A stretch of 64,000 nucleotides of DNA from Alphaproteobacteria bacterium (lineage in GTDB: Bacteria; Pseudomonadota; Alphaproteobacteria; Reyranellales; Reyranellaceae), in assembly GCA_017307275.1 (NCBI GenBank), contig JAFKFK010000011.1, positions 124,001-188,000 of the forward strand, read 5' to 3'. The translations under genes and the position numbers were made by a program. Position 1 is the stretch's first letter; every line of letters begins with the position of its first letter. Positions 1 through 7,442 of this stretch are shown here, in pieces. The notes under the pieces are model-generated. The model ran no database searches, had not been told where the DNA came from, and saw only the letters and a program-made list of their open reading frames with translations.

Positions 1-98
1 CCATGATGGCGCAGAAGGTTCGCACGATGCGCGTCTACGAAGGGCCGTCGGAAGTGCACCGCATGGTCATCGCCCGCCGCATCTTCGGCGGCCGTTGA
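1..98 (+). CDS. Acyl-CoA dehydrogenase, C-terminal end (partial)
   Basis: Only the last 32 or so codons lie in the window; the gene begins upstream of base 1. The translated end reads RVYEGPSEVHRMVIARRIF, which is the hallmark C-terminus of acyl-CoA dehydrogenases, where the Glu-Gly-Pro-Ser-Glu stretch contacts FAD and the partner subunit. The enzyme oxidises acyl-CoA to enoyl-CoA and passes electrons to ETF. Substrate range cannot be judged from this fragment. A perfect hairpin at 125-147 follows the stop. Confidence 0.85.
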   Translation, partial: MMAQKVRTMRVYEGPSEVHRMVIARRIFGGR

Positions 99-124
99 TC
101 GCCAGCGTTGACAGCAAAGGGGCC

Positions 125-147
125 GCGGGCGGATCATTTCCGCCCGC
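125..147. terminator. Hairpin between acyl-CoA dehydrogenase and cupin gene
   Basis: A perfect 9-bp stem (GCGGGCGGA at 125-133, TCCGCCCGC at 139-147) with a 5-base loop lies 27 bases after the stop. There is no T-run, so intrinsic termination is possible but not proven. Confidence 0.4.
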
Positions 148-177
148 ATTCCGACATGCACTTCCAGGAGCCGCCGC

Positions 178-726
178 ATGACCTATTCGCTCGATAGTTT
201 CGTCAAGGATGCGCAGGCCGCGCTCAAGGCCAACAACAATGCTGCCGGTCGCGAGCAGGTGCGCGCGTTGCTGGAGAAGCTGCTGGCCAACAAGGCCTTC
301 GTCGAAGAGGCTGTCGGGCCCGCTGCACCGATGGGCGCGCGCAAGCTCTATGAGGACAAGGATCTCGGCTTCGTCGTGCTGGCGCACTGCAATCCCAAGG
401 CGCACAAGAGCCCGCCGCACGATCACGGCGCTTCATGGGCGGTCTATGGCCAGGCGGTCAACTACACCGACATGAGCGAGTTCAAGCGGCTCGATGGCGG
501 CGAGGGTGAAGGCGAGGCGAAGCTCGAGAAGGTGAAGAGCTATCGGCTGGAGCCGGGCCATGCGGGCGTTTACGACGTCGGCGCCATCCATGCCATCGAC
601 TACCCCGAAGGCAGCCGCTTCGTCCGTGTCACCGGCCGCGATCTCGACTATGTGCGCCGACTGAAGTTCGATATGGCCGCCGGCAAGGCGATTCCGATCG
701 AGAGTGCCACGGCAGGCGCTGGCTGA
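178..726 (+). CDS. Cupin-fold metalloprotein, cysteine-dioxygenase-like
   Basis: This 182-aa protein carries a cupin metal motif: HDHG at residues 81-84 followed by an aromatic strand, and a second-half histidine in the segment GAIHAIDYP. That layout resembles cysteine dioxygenase and related small non-haem iron oxygenases, so an Fe(II)-dependent oxygenase role in the cytoplasm is likely. The substrate is not evident. A CAGGAG ribosome site precedes the ATG. The neighbours, an acyl-CoA dehydrogenase and a methyltransferase, do not fix a pathway. A cupin that binds metal without catalysis remains possible. Confidence 0.6.
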   Translation: MTYSLDSFVKDAQAALKANNNAAGREQVRALLEKLLANKAFVEEAVGPAAPMGARKLYEDKDLGFVVLAHCNPKAHKSPPHDHGASWAVYGQAVNYTDMSEFKRLDGGEGEGEAKLEKVKSYRLEPGHAGVYDVGAIHAIDYPEGSRFVRVTGRDLDYVRRLKFDMAAGKAIPIESATAGAG

Positions 727-770
727 TTCTCACAGATCGGTCACTGCAACCGCGTTGATCCTCGGCGTTG

Positions 771-793
771 CCATGCAAAGGGTGTTTGCATGG
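771..793 (+). promoter_or_regulatory. Hairpin enclosing the start codon of the methyltransferase gene
   Basis: Arms CCATGCAAA (771-779) and TTTGCATGG (785-793) are perfect complements with a GGGTG loop. The ATG at 790-792 sits in the 3' arm and the likely ribosome site AAAGGG (777-782) spans the 5' arm and loop. It could control translation as an RNA hairpin or be a DNA operator. Confidence 0.45.
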
Positions 794-1632
794 ACCAACG
801 GATCACGAGTTACATTCATCGCGATAAATTTCGCATCGAGGGCTGGCTCCACACCGATGCCGCGTTAGCGATTGCCGCTCTCGGCGAGCGCCAGCAGGCG
901 CTCGGTGTCGGTGGGGGCGTGGCCGAGATCGGTGTGCATCACGGCAAGCTCTTCATCCTGCTCTATCTGCTCGGCCGCTCCTCGGAGAAGGCGGTCGCTA
1001 TCGATCTGTTCGAGGATCAGCACCTCAACGTGGATCAGTCGGGCAACGGCGATTTCTGGACGTTCCGGCGCAACCTCGAACGCCATGCCGATACGCAGCG
1101 ACTGGTCGTGCACCAAGGAAATTCTCTGGACCTTTCTGGTGCAGACCTCGTGCGATTGGCCGGCGGACCATTGCGCTTGGCCAGTGTCGACGGTGGGCAT
1201 ACCGCGCAGCATGCGGCCCACGATCTTGCGGTGGCAGAGGCTGCCCTGGCAGAAGGAGGCATCGTCATCGTCGACGATGTCTTCAACGAGCAATGGCCGG
1301 GCGTCGCCGAGGGCGTGCATCGCTATTTTGCGCGGCGCCCGAACCTGGTGCCCTTCGCGATCGGCGCCAACAAGACCTACTTCTGCCGGCCATCACACAG
1401 CGAGAGCTATCGCGATGCCGCTGTCGCTGCCGCTCAATGGGTAACGATGCCCGACTTCCTGGGCGAGAGGGTCGCGGTGCTGCAGTTCGCGCGTCGCAGT
1501 TTCAAGGATCGCTTTGCCCATTCCGATGCCTGGCGTCGATTGCGCGCCACGCCTGTCGGCCAGCCGCTGCGCTGGGCGTGGCATACGGGACGGCGCTTGC
1601 GGCGAGGTCTGGTGCGTAAGGAGGACTTCTAG
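790..1632 (+). CDS. Class I SAM-dependent methyltransferase
   Basis: This 280-aa protein has a glycine motif (AEIGVHHGK, around residues 45-55), an acidic strand end AIDLFEDQ and a late strand IVIVDDVF. This is the order of a class I Rossmann methyltransferase of the Methyltransf_24 type often found near glycan or natural-product genes. The substrate is unknown. The start codon lies in a perfect hairpin (771-793). The stop overlaps the stop of the opposing HxlR gene by 4 bases (CTAG at 1629-1632), so the two genes are convergent with no terminator space. Confidence 0.7.
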   Translation: MDQRITSYIHRDKFRIEGWLHTDAALAIAALGERQQALGVGGGVAEIGVHHGKLFILLYLLGRSSEKAVAIDLFEDQHLNVDQSGNGDFWTFRRNLERHADTQRLVVHQGNSLDLSGADLVRLAGGPLRLASVDGGHTAQHAAHDLAVAEAALAEGGIVIVDDVFNEQWPGVAEGVHRYFARRPNLVPFAIGANKTYFCRPSHSESYRDAAVAAAQWVTMPDFLGERVAVLQFARRSFKDRFAHSDAWRRLRATPVGQPLRWAWHTGRRLRRGLVRKEDF

Positions 1633-1967
1633 CCGGACGCCTTGCCGCGCCGGCGCGGGTTGTTCTTCTCTCCCCACGCTTCCATCGCGTCGAGAAGCGG
1701 CCCGAGCGTCCAGCCCTTTCGCGAGAAGGCGTATTCCACATGCGGCGGGATGGTGTTGTGCACCGTGCGCGTCACGATGCCGTCCTGCTCCAATGCTCGC
1801 AGTTGTAAGGTCAGCATGCGTTGCGTGATGCCGGGAACGAGGCGGCGCAGTTCGTTGAAGCGGCGCGGCTGGTCCTTCAGGTGAAAGAGGATGGTCGGTT
1901 TCCAGCGCCCGCCGATCACCTCGACGGTCGCCGTCACCGCGCACCACGGCGCCTTGTTGGTTGCCAT
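1629..1967 (-). CDS. HxlR-family transcriptional regulator
   Basis: The 112-aa product contains the compact HxlR winged helix: a Cys-containing N-terminus (PWCAVTATVEVIGGRWK) then FNELRRLVPGITQRMLTLQLRALEQDGIV. HxlR proteins are dimeric repressors or activators that often sense aldehydes, quinones or thiol stress through the N-terminal Cys. I chose the ATG at 1967 because a GAAAGG site precedes it; a GTG at 2009 would extend it by 14 residues but would run into the probable operator. It is divergent from the NmrA-type gene at 2088, the obvious regulatory target. Confidence 0.85.
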   Translation of the reverse strand: MATNKAPWCAVTATVEVIGGRWKPTILFHLKDQPRRFNELRRLVPGITQRMLTLQLRALEQDGIVTRTVHNTIPPHVEYAFSRKGWTLGPLLDAMEAWGEKNNPRRRGKASG

Positions 1968-2005
1968 GTCGATGCCTTTCGTGTCCGCCCGAATAACCAC
2001 GCCTG

Positions 2006-2046
2006 ACACTTAGTATAAAAAATGTGCGTACTTATGAGAAGTGTAC
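2006..2046. promoter_or_regulatory. Probable HxlR operator in divergent gap
   Basis: AT-rich gap in an otherwise GC-rich region. It holds ACACTT (2006-2011) inverted against AAGTGT (2039-2044), and a tighter ACTT-N5-AAGT (2030-2042). The location between hxlR and its divergent neighbour fits autoregulation plus control of the NmrA gene. Confidence 0.5.
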
Positions 2047-2087
2047 TGGCGTGATAGCAGCGGCCTCATCACTCGTGGAGGTCTGCG

Positions 2088-2966
2088 ATGCTGGTCATGA
2101 TGGGAACGACAGGGCAGGTGGGCGGCGCCGCGCTCGAAGCCTTGAAGCAGCGTGGTGCGGCAGTGCGGGCCGTCGCGCGCGACCCGGAGCGCGCCCGGCA
2201 TCTCGTAGGGGCAAGAGTTGAGATCGTGCGCGGCACGACGGCGGATACGGCCAGCCTGGTCGCGGCCTTTCGAGGCGCTGAAGCTGCCTTCGTCATGTTG
2301 GTGCCCTCGATGCAGGCCGCCGACGTCCTGGCCGAGAGTCGGGTTGCCGTGCAATCGATGGCATCGGCCCTCAGGACCGCCGGCGTGCCGCACGTCGTGG
2401 CGCTCTCTTCCGCCGGTGCCCATCTCGCCGAGGGCAACGGCATTGTGCAGACACTTCACGATTTCGAGCAGGGGCTGGCCGGCATCGCGCCGTCGATTAC
2501 CTTTCTGCGGCCCGGCGATTTCATGGAGAACTGGGCGGCGATGCTGCCCGCGGCGCGCGAGGCGGGCGTGCTGCCCTCCGCCAAGCTGCCTCTCGATGCG
2601 CCGGGCGAGACGGTATCGGCCGTCGATGTCGGCCGGACCGTGGCCGAGCTGCTGCTCGATCCGCGTCCCGGCACGCGTGTCGTCAATCTCACAGGACCCA
2701 GGGACTATTCGCCGGCCGACGCCGCGGCGGTGTTGTCGCAGCTTCTCGGCAAACCGGTGATGGCTGTGCCTTCGTCCCGTGACGAAACAATCGCTGCGCT
2801 CCAGGCATCCGGCGCCAGTGCCGACTATGCGACCAAGCTTGCGGACCTGACCGATGCCGTGAACGCCGGCCGCATAGCTGTGGCGGAAGGCGACGGCGAG
2901 ACACGGCGCGGCACCGTGACCCTGCAGGAAGCGCTGCAGCGTCTTACCTCCGGAGGCAAGTCGTGA
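2088..2966 (+). CDS. NmrA-like NAD(P)-binding protein
   Basis: This 292-aa protein starts with a Rossmann glycine motif, GTTGQVG (residues 7-13), followed by an Arg-rich dinucleotide loop (VARDPERARHL). It lacks the Tyr-x-x-x-Lys pair of catalytic short-chain dehydrogenases. This is the atypical SDR group containing NmrA and quinone reductase QorB, which bind NADP(H) as reductases or redox sensors. RBS TGGAGG precedes the ATG. The stop overlaps the GTG start of the next gene (GTGA), so both are one operon, probably governed by the divergent HxlR regulator. Confidence 0.75.
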   Translation: MLVMMGTTGQVGGAALEALKQRGAAVRAVARDPERARHLVGARVEIVRGTTADTASLVAAFRGAEAAFVMLVPSMQAADVLAESRVAVQSMASALRTAGVPHVVALSSAGAHLAEGNGIVQTLHDFEQGLAGIAPSITFLRPGDFMENWAAMLPAAREAGVLPSAKLPLDAPGETVSAVDVGRTVAELLLDPRPGTRVVNLTGPRDYSPADAAAVLSQLLGKPVMAVPSSRDETIAALQASGASADYATKLADLTDAVNAGRIAVAEGDGETRRGTVTLQEALQRLTSGGKS

Positions 2967-3451
2967 TCGGCCAGGCGATTTATGCCGGCGCCTTCGTCGC
3001 CGCCATCGGCTGCGGGCTGGTTGCCGGCATTTTCTTCGCCTTCTCCTCGTTCGTGATGCCGGCGCTGGGCCGCATCCCGTCGGAGCAGGGCGTCAACGCC
3101 ATGCAGTCGATCAACGTCGCGGTGATGAACGTCAGCTTCCTGTCGCTGTTCGTCGGCACAGGCGCGATCTGCCTGGCGCTGCTTGCGGGATCCTATGTCT
3201 GGTGGGAGAGCCCAAGCGGCAAGCTGCTTCTGCTGGCGAGCCTGCTCTATCTCGTCGGCTGCTTCGGGGTGACGCGTACTTTCAACATTCCCCTGAACGA
3301 CGCCCTGGCGGCAGCCCGGCCGGCCACGCCGGAGGCCGCCGCCCTGTGGGCGCACTATCTCGACCGATGGACGATGTGGAACACGGTTCGTACCGTAGCG
3401 CCCACCGCATCGATGGCTCTGTTCGTTGCCACCCTTCTACTGAAGGCGTGA
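2963..3451 (+). CDS. DUF1772-type (anthrone oxygenase-like) membrane protein
   Basis: The 162-aa product has about four membrane spans. Its sequence (FFAFSSFVMPALGRIP near the start, TRTFNIPLNDAL in the middle, LDRWTMWNTVRTVA near the end) matches the DUF1772 family, which includes anthrone oxygenases of polyketide pathways. Its biochemical role here is unknown. It starts at GTG overlapping the upstream stop by 4 bp. Its 3' end overlaps the opposing DJ-1 gene by 15 bp. Pairing with an NmrA protein under HxlR control suggests a response to a reactive aromatic or quinone-like compound. Confidence 0.7.
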   Translation: MIGQAIYAGAFVAAIGCGLVAGIFFAFSSFVMPALGRIPSEQGVNAMQSINVAVMNVSFLSLFVGTGAICLALLAGSYVWWESPSGKLLLLASLLYLVGCFGVTRTFNIPLNDALAAARPATPEAAALWAHYLDRWTMWNTVRTVAPTASMALFVATLLLKA

Positions 3452-4123
3452 CGCCGCCGCCTGATTTGCTTCCAGCCGCTTCTGCAGCATGGCTTGGATG
3501 CGCTCCTTCAGCCGCTTCACGCGCTCGGGGCCGGCCTTCTCGGGGCTGCCGGAGTCGAAGGGTGGCTGCGGGTCGTATTCGAGCGTGAGCTGGATCGACT
3601 TGGCAATCTCTTCGCCGGCCAGTTCAGCCGCCAACGTGAGGCCGAAGTCGATGCCGGCCGTGACGCCACCGCCCGAGACGCGGTTACGGTCGCGCACCAC
3701 GCGCTCGGCGACGGGAGTGGCACCGAAGGCCGTGAGGAACTCGCGCGACGACCAGTGACAGGCCGACTTGTAGCCCTTCAGCAGGCCGGCGGCCCCGAGG
3801 ACCAGCGAGCCGGTGCAAACCGACGTGACGTAACGCGCGCCCTCGGCCTGCTTGCGCAGGAAGGACAGCGTCTCCTCGTCGGTCATCAATGCCACTTGGC
3901 CACCACCGCCCGGCACGCAGATCACGTCGAGCTGCGGGCAGTCGGCGAAGGTCGTCGTCGGCACGATCGAGAAGCCCGAGTCCGTCGGCACGGGAGCCAG
4001 CGTCTTCCAGATCATATGAAGCTTGGCATTGGGCACGCGGCACAGGACCTGCGCGGGGCCGGTGGCGTCGAGCTGCGTGACGTCGGGGAAGAGAAGGATG
4101 CCGATATGGACCGTGTCTGTCAT
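3437..4123 (-). CDS. DJ-1/PfpI family protein, isonitrile hydratase-like
   Basis: This 228-aa protein has the DJ-1/PfpI fold: IGILLFPDVTQLDATGP at the start, a VPGGGG strand-turn and the nucleophile elbow SVCTGS, with Cys103 as expected catalytic residue. It is closest in pattern to isonitrile hydratase (InhA), which hydrates isonitriles to N-substituted formamides; a general glyoxalase or protease-like role is less likely. There is a C-terminal basic helical tail of about 30 residues. RBS AGGAGA precedes the ATG. It diverges from a GlxA-type regulator that shares the same fold, a common pairing. Confidence 0.75.
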   Translation of the reverse strand: MTDTVHIGILLFPDVTQLDATGPAQVLCRVPNAKLHMIWKTLAPVPTDSGFSIVPTTTFADCPQLDVICVPGGGGQVALMTDEETLSFLRKQAEGARYVTSVCTGSLVLGAAGLLKGYKSACHWSSREFLTAFGATPVAERVVRDRNRVSGGGVTAGIDFGLTLAAELAGEEIAKSIQLTLEYDPQPPFDSGSPEKAGPERVKRLKERIQAMLQKRLEANQAAASRLQ

Positions 4124-4167
4124 GTGCGTCTCCTAGTTCGGTCTGCACCATAGGCTCCGAAGGGCCT

Positions 4168-4200
4168 GGCAGAAATGTCAAATATCGGTTATTTTCTGCC
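4168..4200. promoter_or_regulatory. Inverted repeat in front of the GlxA-type regulator
   Basis: GGCAGAAA (4168-4175) is inverted against TTTCTGCC (4193-4200) with 17 bases between. It sits between the divergent DJ-1 and regulator genes and is a candidate autoregulatory operator. Confidence 0.45.
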
Positions 4201-4201
4201 A

Positions 4202-5158
4202 ATGGCCCGACCGCATCGGATCTCGCTTCTCGCCTACGAAGGCTGCCAGCTTCTCGACGTCACCGGACCCGCCGCGGTGTTCGGCGCGGCGAACGACGGA
4301 CGCGACCGGCCTTTCTACGACGTACAGATCGTTTCGCCCGATGGCGGATCTGTCGTCACGAACTGCGGCGTTGCGATAGTGAGCCATCCTATCGGCGGCC
4401 GGCCCGATACGCTCCTGGTCGCCGGCGGCTCGCGCGGTCTGAAGGCGGCGCTCGCGCGCGAAGACGTGCTCGCCTGGCTGCGCAAGGCGGCACCCAAGGC
4501 CAAGCGCTTCGGCTCAGTCTGCACCGGCGCCTTCATGCTGGCGGCGGCCGGCCTGCTCGACGGCAAGCGCGTGGCGACACACTGGGCAAGCTGTGAACGG
4601 CTTGCCGACCGCTTCCCAGCGCTGACCGTCGATGCCGATGCGCTCTATGTCGTCGACGGCAAGGTCTGGACATCGGCCGGTGTGACCACTGGCATCGACA
4701 TGGCGCTGGCACTGGTCGAAGCCGATCTCGGCGCCGCGACCGCCAATCTCATCGCCCGGCATTTCGTGCTCTACGCGCGGCGGCCGGGCTATCAATCGCA
4801 GTTCAGCCCCTTGTTGCAGGCGCAGACGAATGCCGATGCGCCGTTCGCCGCGCTGGTCAACTGGATGCAGGACAATCTCGACAAGCCGCTCGACGTTCCG
4901 GCGCTCGCCGCGCGCGCCGGCCTGTCGGAGCGCAGCTTCTATCGCAAGTTCACCGACGCCACGGGCAAGACCCCGGCGCACTTCGTCGAGGGCCTGCGTC
5001 TCGATGCGGCGCGTACGTTGCTGGCCAAGGGACTGCCGCTCAAGGCCATCGCCGGCCGCGTGGGCCTGCGGTCATCGGCGCGGCTGGGGCAAGCGTTCGA
5101 GCGTCGCTTCGGCATGGCGCCCTCGCTCTTTCGCGAGATCCACGTCTCTCCTCAGTGA
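4202..5158 (+). CDS. GlxA-family transcriptional regulator (DJ-1-like domain plus AraC HTH)
   Basis: The 318-aa product has an N-terminal DJ-1/PfpI-like domain (LLAYEGCQLLDVTGP, then SVCTGAFMLAAAGLLDG) and a C-terminal AraC-type double helix-turn-helix (AARAGLSERSFYRKF, later IAGRVGLRSSARLGQAFERRFG). Such proteins sense small metabolites and activate neighbouring genes. An ATG at 4175 would add nine residues but would place half of the inverted repeat 4168-4200 inside the gene, so I prefer 4202, although neither start has a strong ribosome site. The 3' end overlaps the opposing MFS gene by 7 bp. The probable target is the divergent isonitrile-hydratase-like gene. Confidence 0.8.
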   Translation: MARPHRISLLAYEGCQLLDVTGPAAVFGAANDGRDRPFYDVQIVSPDGGSVVTNCGVAIVSHPIGGRPDTLLVAGGSRGLKAALAREDVLAWLRKAAPKAKRFGSVCTGAFMLAAAGLLDGKRVATHWASCERLADRFPALTVDADALYVVDGKVWTSAGVTTGIDMALALVEADLGAATANLIARHFVLYARRPGYQSQFSPLLQAQTNADAPFAALVNWMQDNLDKPLDVPALAARAGLSERSFYRKFTDATGKTPAHFVEGLRLDAARTLLAKGLPLKAIAGRVGLRSSARLGQAFERRFGMAPSLFREIHVSPQ

Positions 5159-6546
5159 CGCAGCCGCAGGCTGCCGATCACCAGAGCGGCGGCCGCGAAA
5201 CCGGCACTGAGCCAGATCGCCGCGCGGGCGGCATCGGCGGCGGCCACGGCACCGCTGGAGAAGTCGAACAGGCCAAAGATCAGCGCGACCAGCGCCGCAC
5301 CCATCGTCTGCCCGAGCGTGCGGGCGGAGGCGATGATGCCGCCGGCGCTGCCGCTTCGGTCGCGCGGCACGGCGTTCATCATCAGCCGGTTGTTGGGCGC
5401 GGCAAAGATGCCGAAGCCGGCACCGCACAGAACCAGCCGCCACATGATGTTGGCGGCCGACGGATCGGGCGGCAGCAGGGCGGTGAGGATGAGGCCCGCC
5501 GTCATACTGGTGAGACCGATGGCACCCAGGAAGCCTGCGTGATGGCGGTCGGCCAGGCGGCCGGCGATTGGCGCGATGCCTGCGAGCGCAAGCGGCCAGG
5601 CGGTCAGCAGGATGCCGGTGTCGGTCGCGTTGCGGCCCAGCACCGTGTGGAAGAAGAACGGCAGGCTGACGAAGGCCAGCCCCTGCGCCGTGAAAGTGCA
5701 GGTCGATGCACTGATCGACAGCGAGAAGATCGGTCGCCGAAAGACGTCGATGGGCATCATCGGATCGGGGAGTTTGGTTTGGCGCCAGACGAACAGCGTG
5801 CCGAGGATCGCGGCGGTGACCAGCTCCGAGATGACCAGCAGATGCGAATGGCCATGCGCCATGCCGTCGATGCCGAAGATCAGCAAGCCGAAGGTCGCGC
5901 CCGACATGATCGCCGACAGCACGTCGAACGGCCGGTGCGTATGCGTGGTGTGTGGCAGATAACGTTCCGACAGTATGAAGGCCACGATGCCCAGCGGCAC
6001 GTAGACGGCGAACAGGATCGGCCACGAGGTGATCGACAGCAGGGCGGCGCCGAGGCTGGGGCCGGCCGCAAGCGAGGTCGCCACGACGGTGGTGTTGAAG
6101 CCGAGGCCCCGGCCCAGCATGGCGCGCGGGTAGATCGAGCGCACAAGCGCCGGCTGGATCGCCATGATGGCCGCGCCTCCCAGCCCCTGGAAGGCGCGGG
6201 CGGCAATCAGCCAGGGCAGCGACGGCGCCAGCGCGCAGCCGATCGAGGCGATGGAGAACAGCACCAATCCGAAACGATAGACGTGGCGATAGCCCACGAT
6301 GTCGGCCAACGCCGCCACCGGCAGCAGAGTCACCATCAGGGCGATCTGGCTGGCATTGACGATCCAGATCGAGCTTTCTGCCGAGATGCCGAGATCGTGC
6401 GCGATGTAGGGCAGCGCCAGATTGGTCATCGAGTTGCTGAGCACCGACATCGTCAGCCCAATGGTGATCGTCGCCACCGCGAGGATGCGCGGCAGCCCAG
6501 GGGGCATTCCGTCGGGAGCAGCCGGAGCTTGCGCCGGTTCAGCCAT
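5152..6546 (-). CDS. MFS drug-type efflux transporter (DHA2/EmrB-like)
   Basis: This 464-aa protein has about 14 predicted membrane helices, the DHA2 layout, with motif A-like ALADIVGYRHVYRFG after the second helix and a motif C-like proline/glycine helix (TTVVATSLAAGPSLGAALL). DHA2 members are proton-driven exporters of drugs and small organic acids. It is the last gene of a minus-strand operon after a serine hydrolase and a TauD dioxygenase (2-bp gap from the latter), so it may export or import the compound those enzymes process. Confidence 0.8.
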   Translation of the reverse strand: MAEPAQAPAAPDGMPPGLPRILAVATITIGLTMSVLSNSMTNLALPYIAHDLGISAESSIWIVNASQIALMVTLLPVAALADIVGYRHVYRFGLVLFSIASIGCALAPSLPWLIAARAFQGLGGAAIMAIQPALVRSIYPRAMLGRGLGFNTTVVATSLAAGPSLGAALLSITSWPILFAVYVPLGIVAFILSERYLPHTTHTHRPFDVLSAIMSGATFGLLIFGIDGMAHGHSHLLVISELVTAAILGTLFVWRQTKLPDPMMPIDVFRRPIFSLSISASTCTFTAQGLAFVSLPFFFHTVLGRNATDTGILLTAWPLALAGIAPIAGRLADRHHAGFLGAIGLTSMTAGLILTALLPPDPSAANIMWRLVLCGAGFGIFAAPNNRLMMNAVPRDRSGSAGGIIASARTLGQTMGAALVALIFGLFDFSSGAVAAADAARAAIWLSAGFAAAALVIGSLRLRH

Positions 6547-6548
6547 TC

Positions 6549-7424
6549 TTATTGCGGAACCGTCGGGGCATCGCCGCCGATGGTGGTCCGCTGCATCAGT
6601 CGCTTGTGTTTGGTGGCGTCGTAGTAGGTCGCGCGGTGCAGGACGGCGCGGTTATCCCACACGATCACGTCGCCTTCGCGCCAGGCATGCGAGAGCATGA
6701 ACTCAGGCTGCTCGGCGCGCTGCGCGAGTTCCCAGAGGATCGCCTTGCCGATCGGTTCGGGCCAATCGACGATGTGGCCGGCGTGCGCGCCGATATAGAG
6801 CGCCCGACGGCCGTTGATCGGATTGTCGCGAAACAGGCGCTGCTTGACCGGCGGCAGCTCGGACAACGACTTGGCGCTCAGGATTCCCTTCTGCACGCGA
6901 TCGCGCGAATGGGCGAGCGCATGCTCGGCGACCAGCGGATGGATCGTCGCCTGCAAGGCGGGCGGCAGCGCGTCCCACGCCGCGCGCATGCTGAGAAACT
7001 CGGTATTGCCGCCCTCGGGCGGGCAGATGCGCGCCGTCAGCACCGAGCAAAGCGAGGGGATGCGCTTGAAGGACGAGTCGGAGTGCCAGAAGTAGTTGGC
7101 CTTCTGGTAGATCATGCGCATGTCGTCGGGCGGGATCGGTTCGCCCGTCATAATGTCGAGGTTCGACTGCCGCGCGAACTTGGTGCCGGCCGCGGGATTG
7201 GCGCTGCCTGTCGTCTCCAACGGTCCGAAGTTTTCGCTGAAGGCGATCTGCTTCTCGTCGTCCATCGGCTGGTCGCGGAAGAGGAGCACGGAGTGCTCCT
7301 CGAAGGCGGCCCGGATCGGTCCGAACTCACGCGCCGAAAGCGGACGCGTGATGTCGATCCCTGAAACCTCCGCCCCGAACAGGGGATGGAGCTTGCGGAC
7401 TTCGATGCTGCCGGTGTTGCGCAT
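6549..7424 (-). CDS. TauD/TfdA-family 2-oxoglutarate-dependent dioxygenase
   Basis: The 291-aa product has the facial triad of this family: WHSDSSF supplies His-x-Asp and VLHRATYY near the C-terminus supplies the distal His. The segment HRATYYDATKHKRLMQRTT carries the Arg that holds 2-oxoglutarate. Such enzymes hydroxylate substrates such as taurine, sulfonates, herbicide ethers or carnitine precursors; the actual substrate is unknown. RBS AGAGGAAG precedes the ATG. It lies 18 bp after the serine hydrolase and 2 bp before the MFS gene. Confidence 0.85.
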   Translation of the reverse strand: MRNTGSIEVRKLHPLFGAEVSGIDITRPLSAREFGPIRAAFEEHSVLLFRDQPMDDEKQIAFSENFGPLETTGSANPAAGTKFARQSNLDIMTGEPIPPDDMRMIYQKANYFWHSDSSFKRIPSLCSVLTARICPPEGGNTEFLSMRAAWDALPPALQATIHPLVAEHALAHSRDRVQKGILSAKSLSELPPVKQRLFRDNPINGRRALYIGAHAGHIVDWPEPIGKAILWELAQRAEQPEFMLSHAWREGDVIVWDNRAVLHRATYYDATKHKRLMQRTTIGGDAPTVPQ

Positions 7425-7442
7425 GGCGTCTGCTTCCTCTGC

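Noticed and set aside
5155..6624. 489-aa open frame on the plus strand
   Set aside because: Antisense shadow of the MFS gene, low-complexity Arg/Gly/Gln-rich product typical of GC-rich antisense frames.
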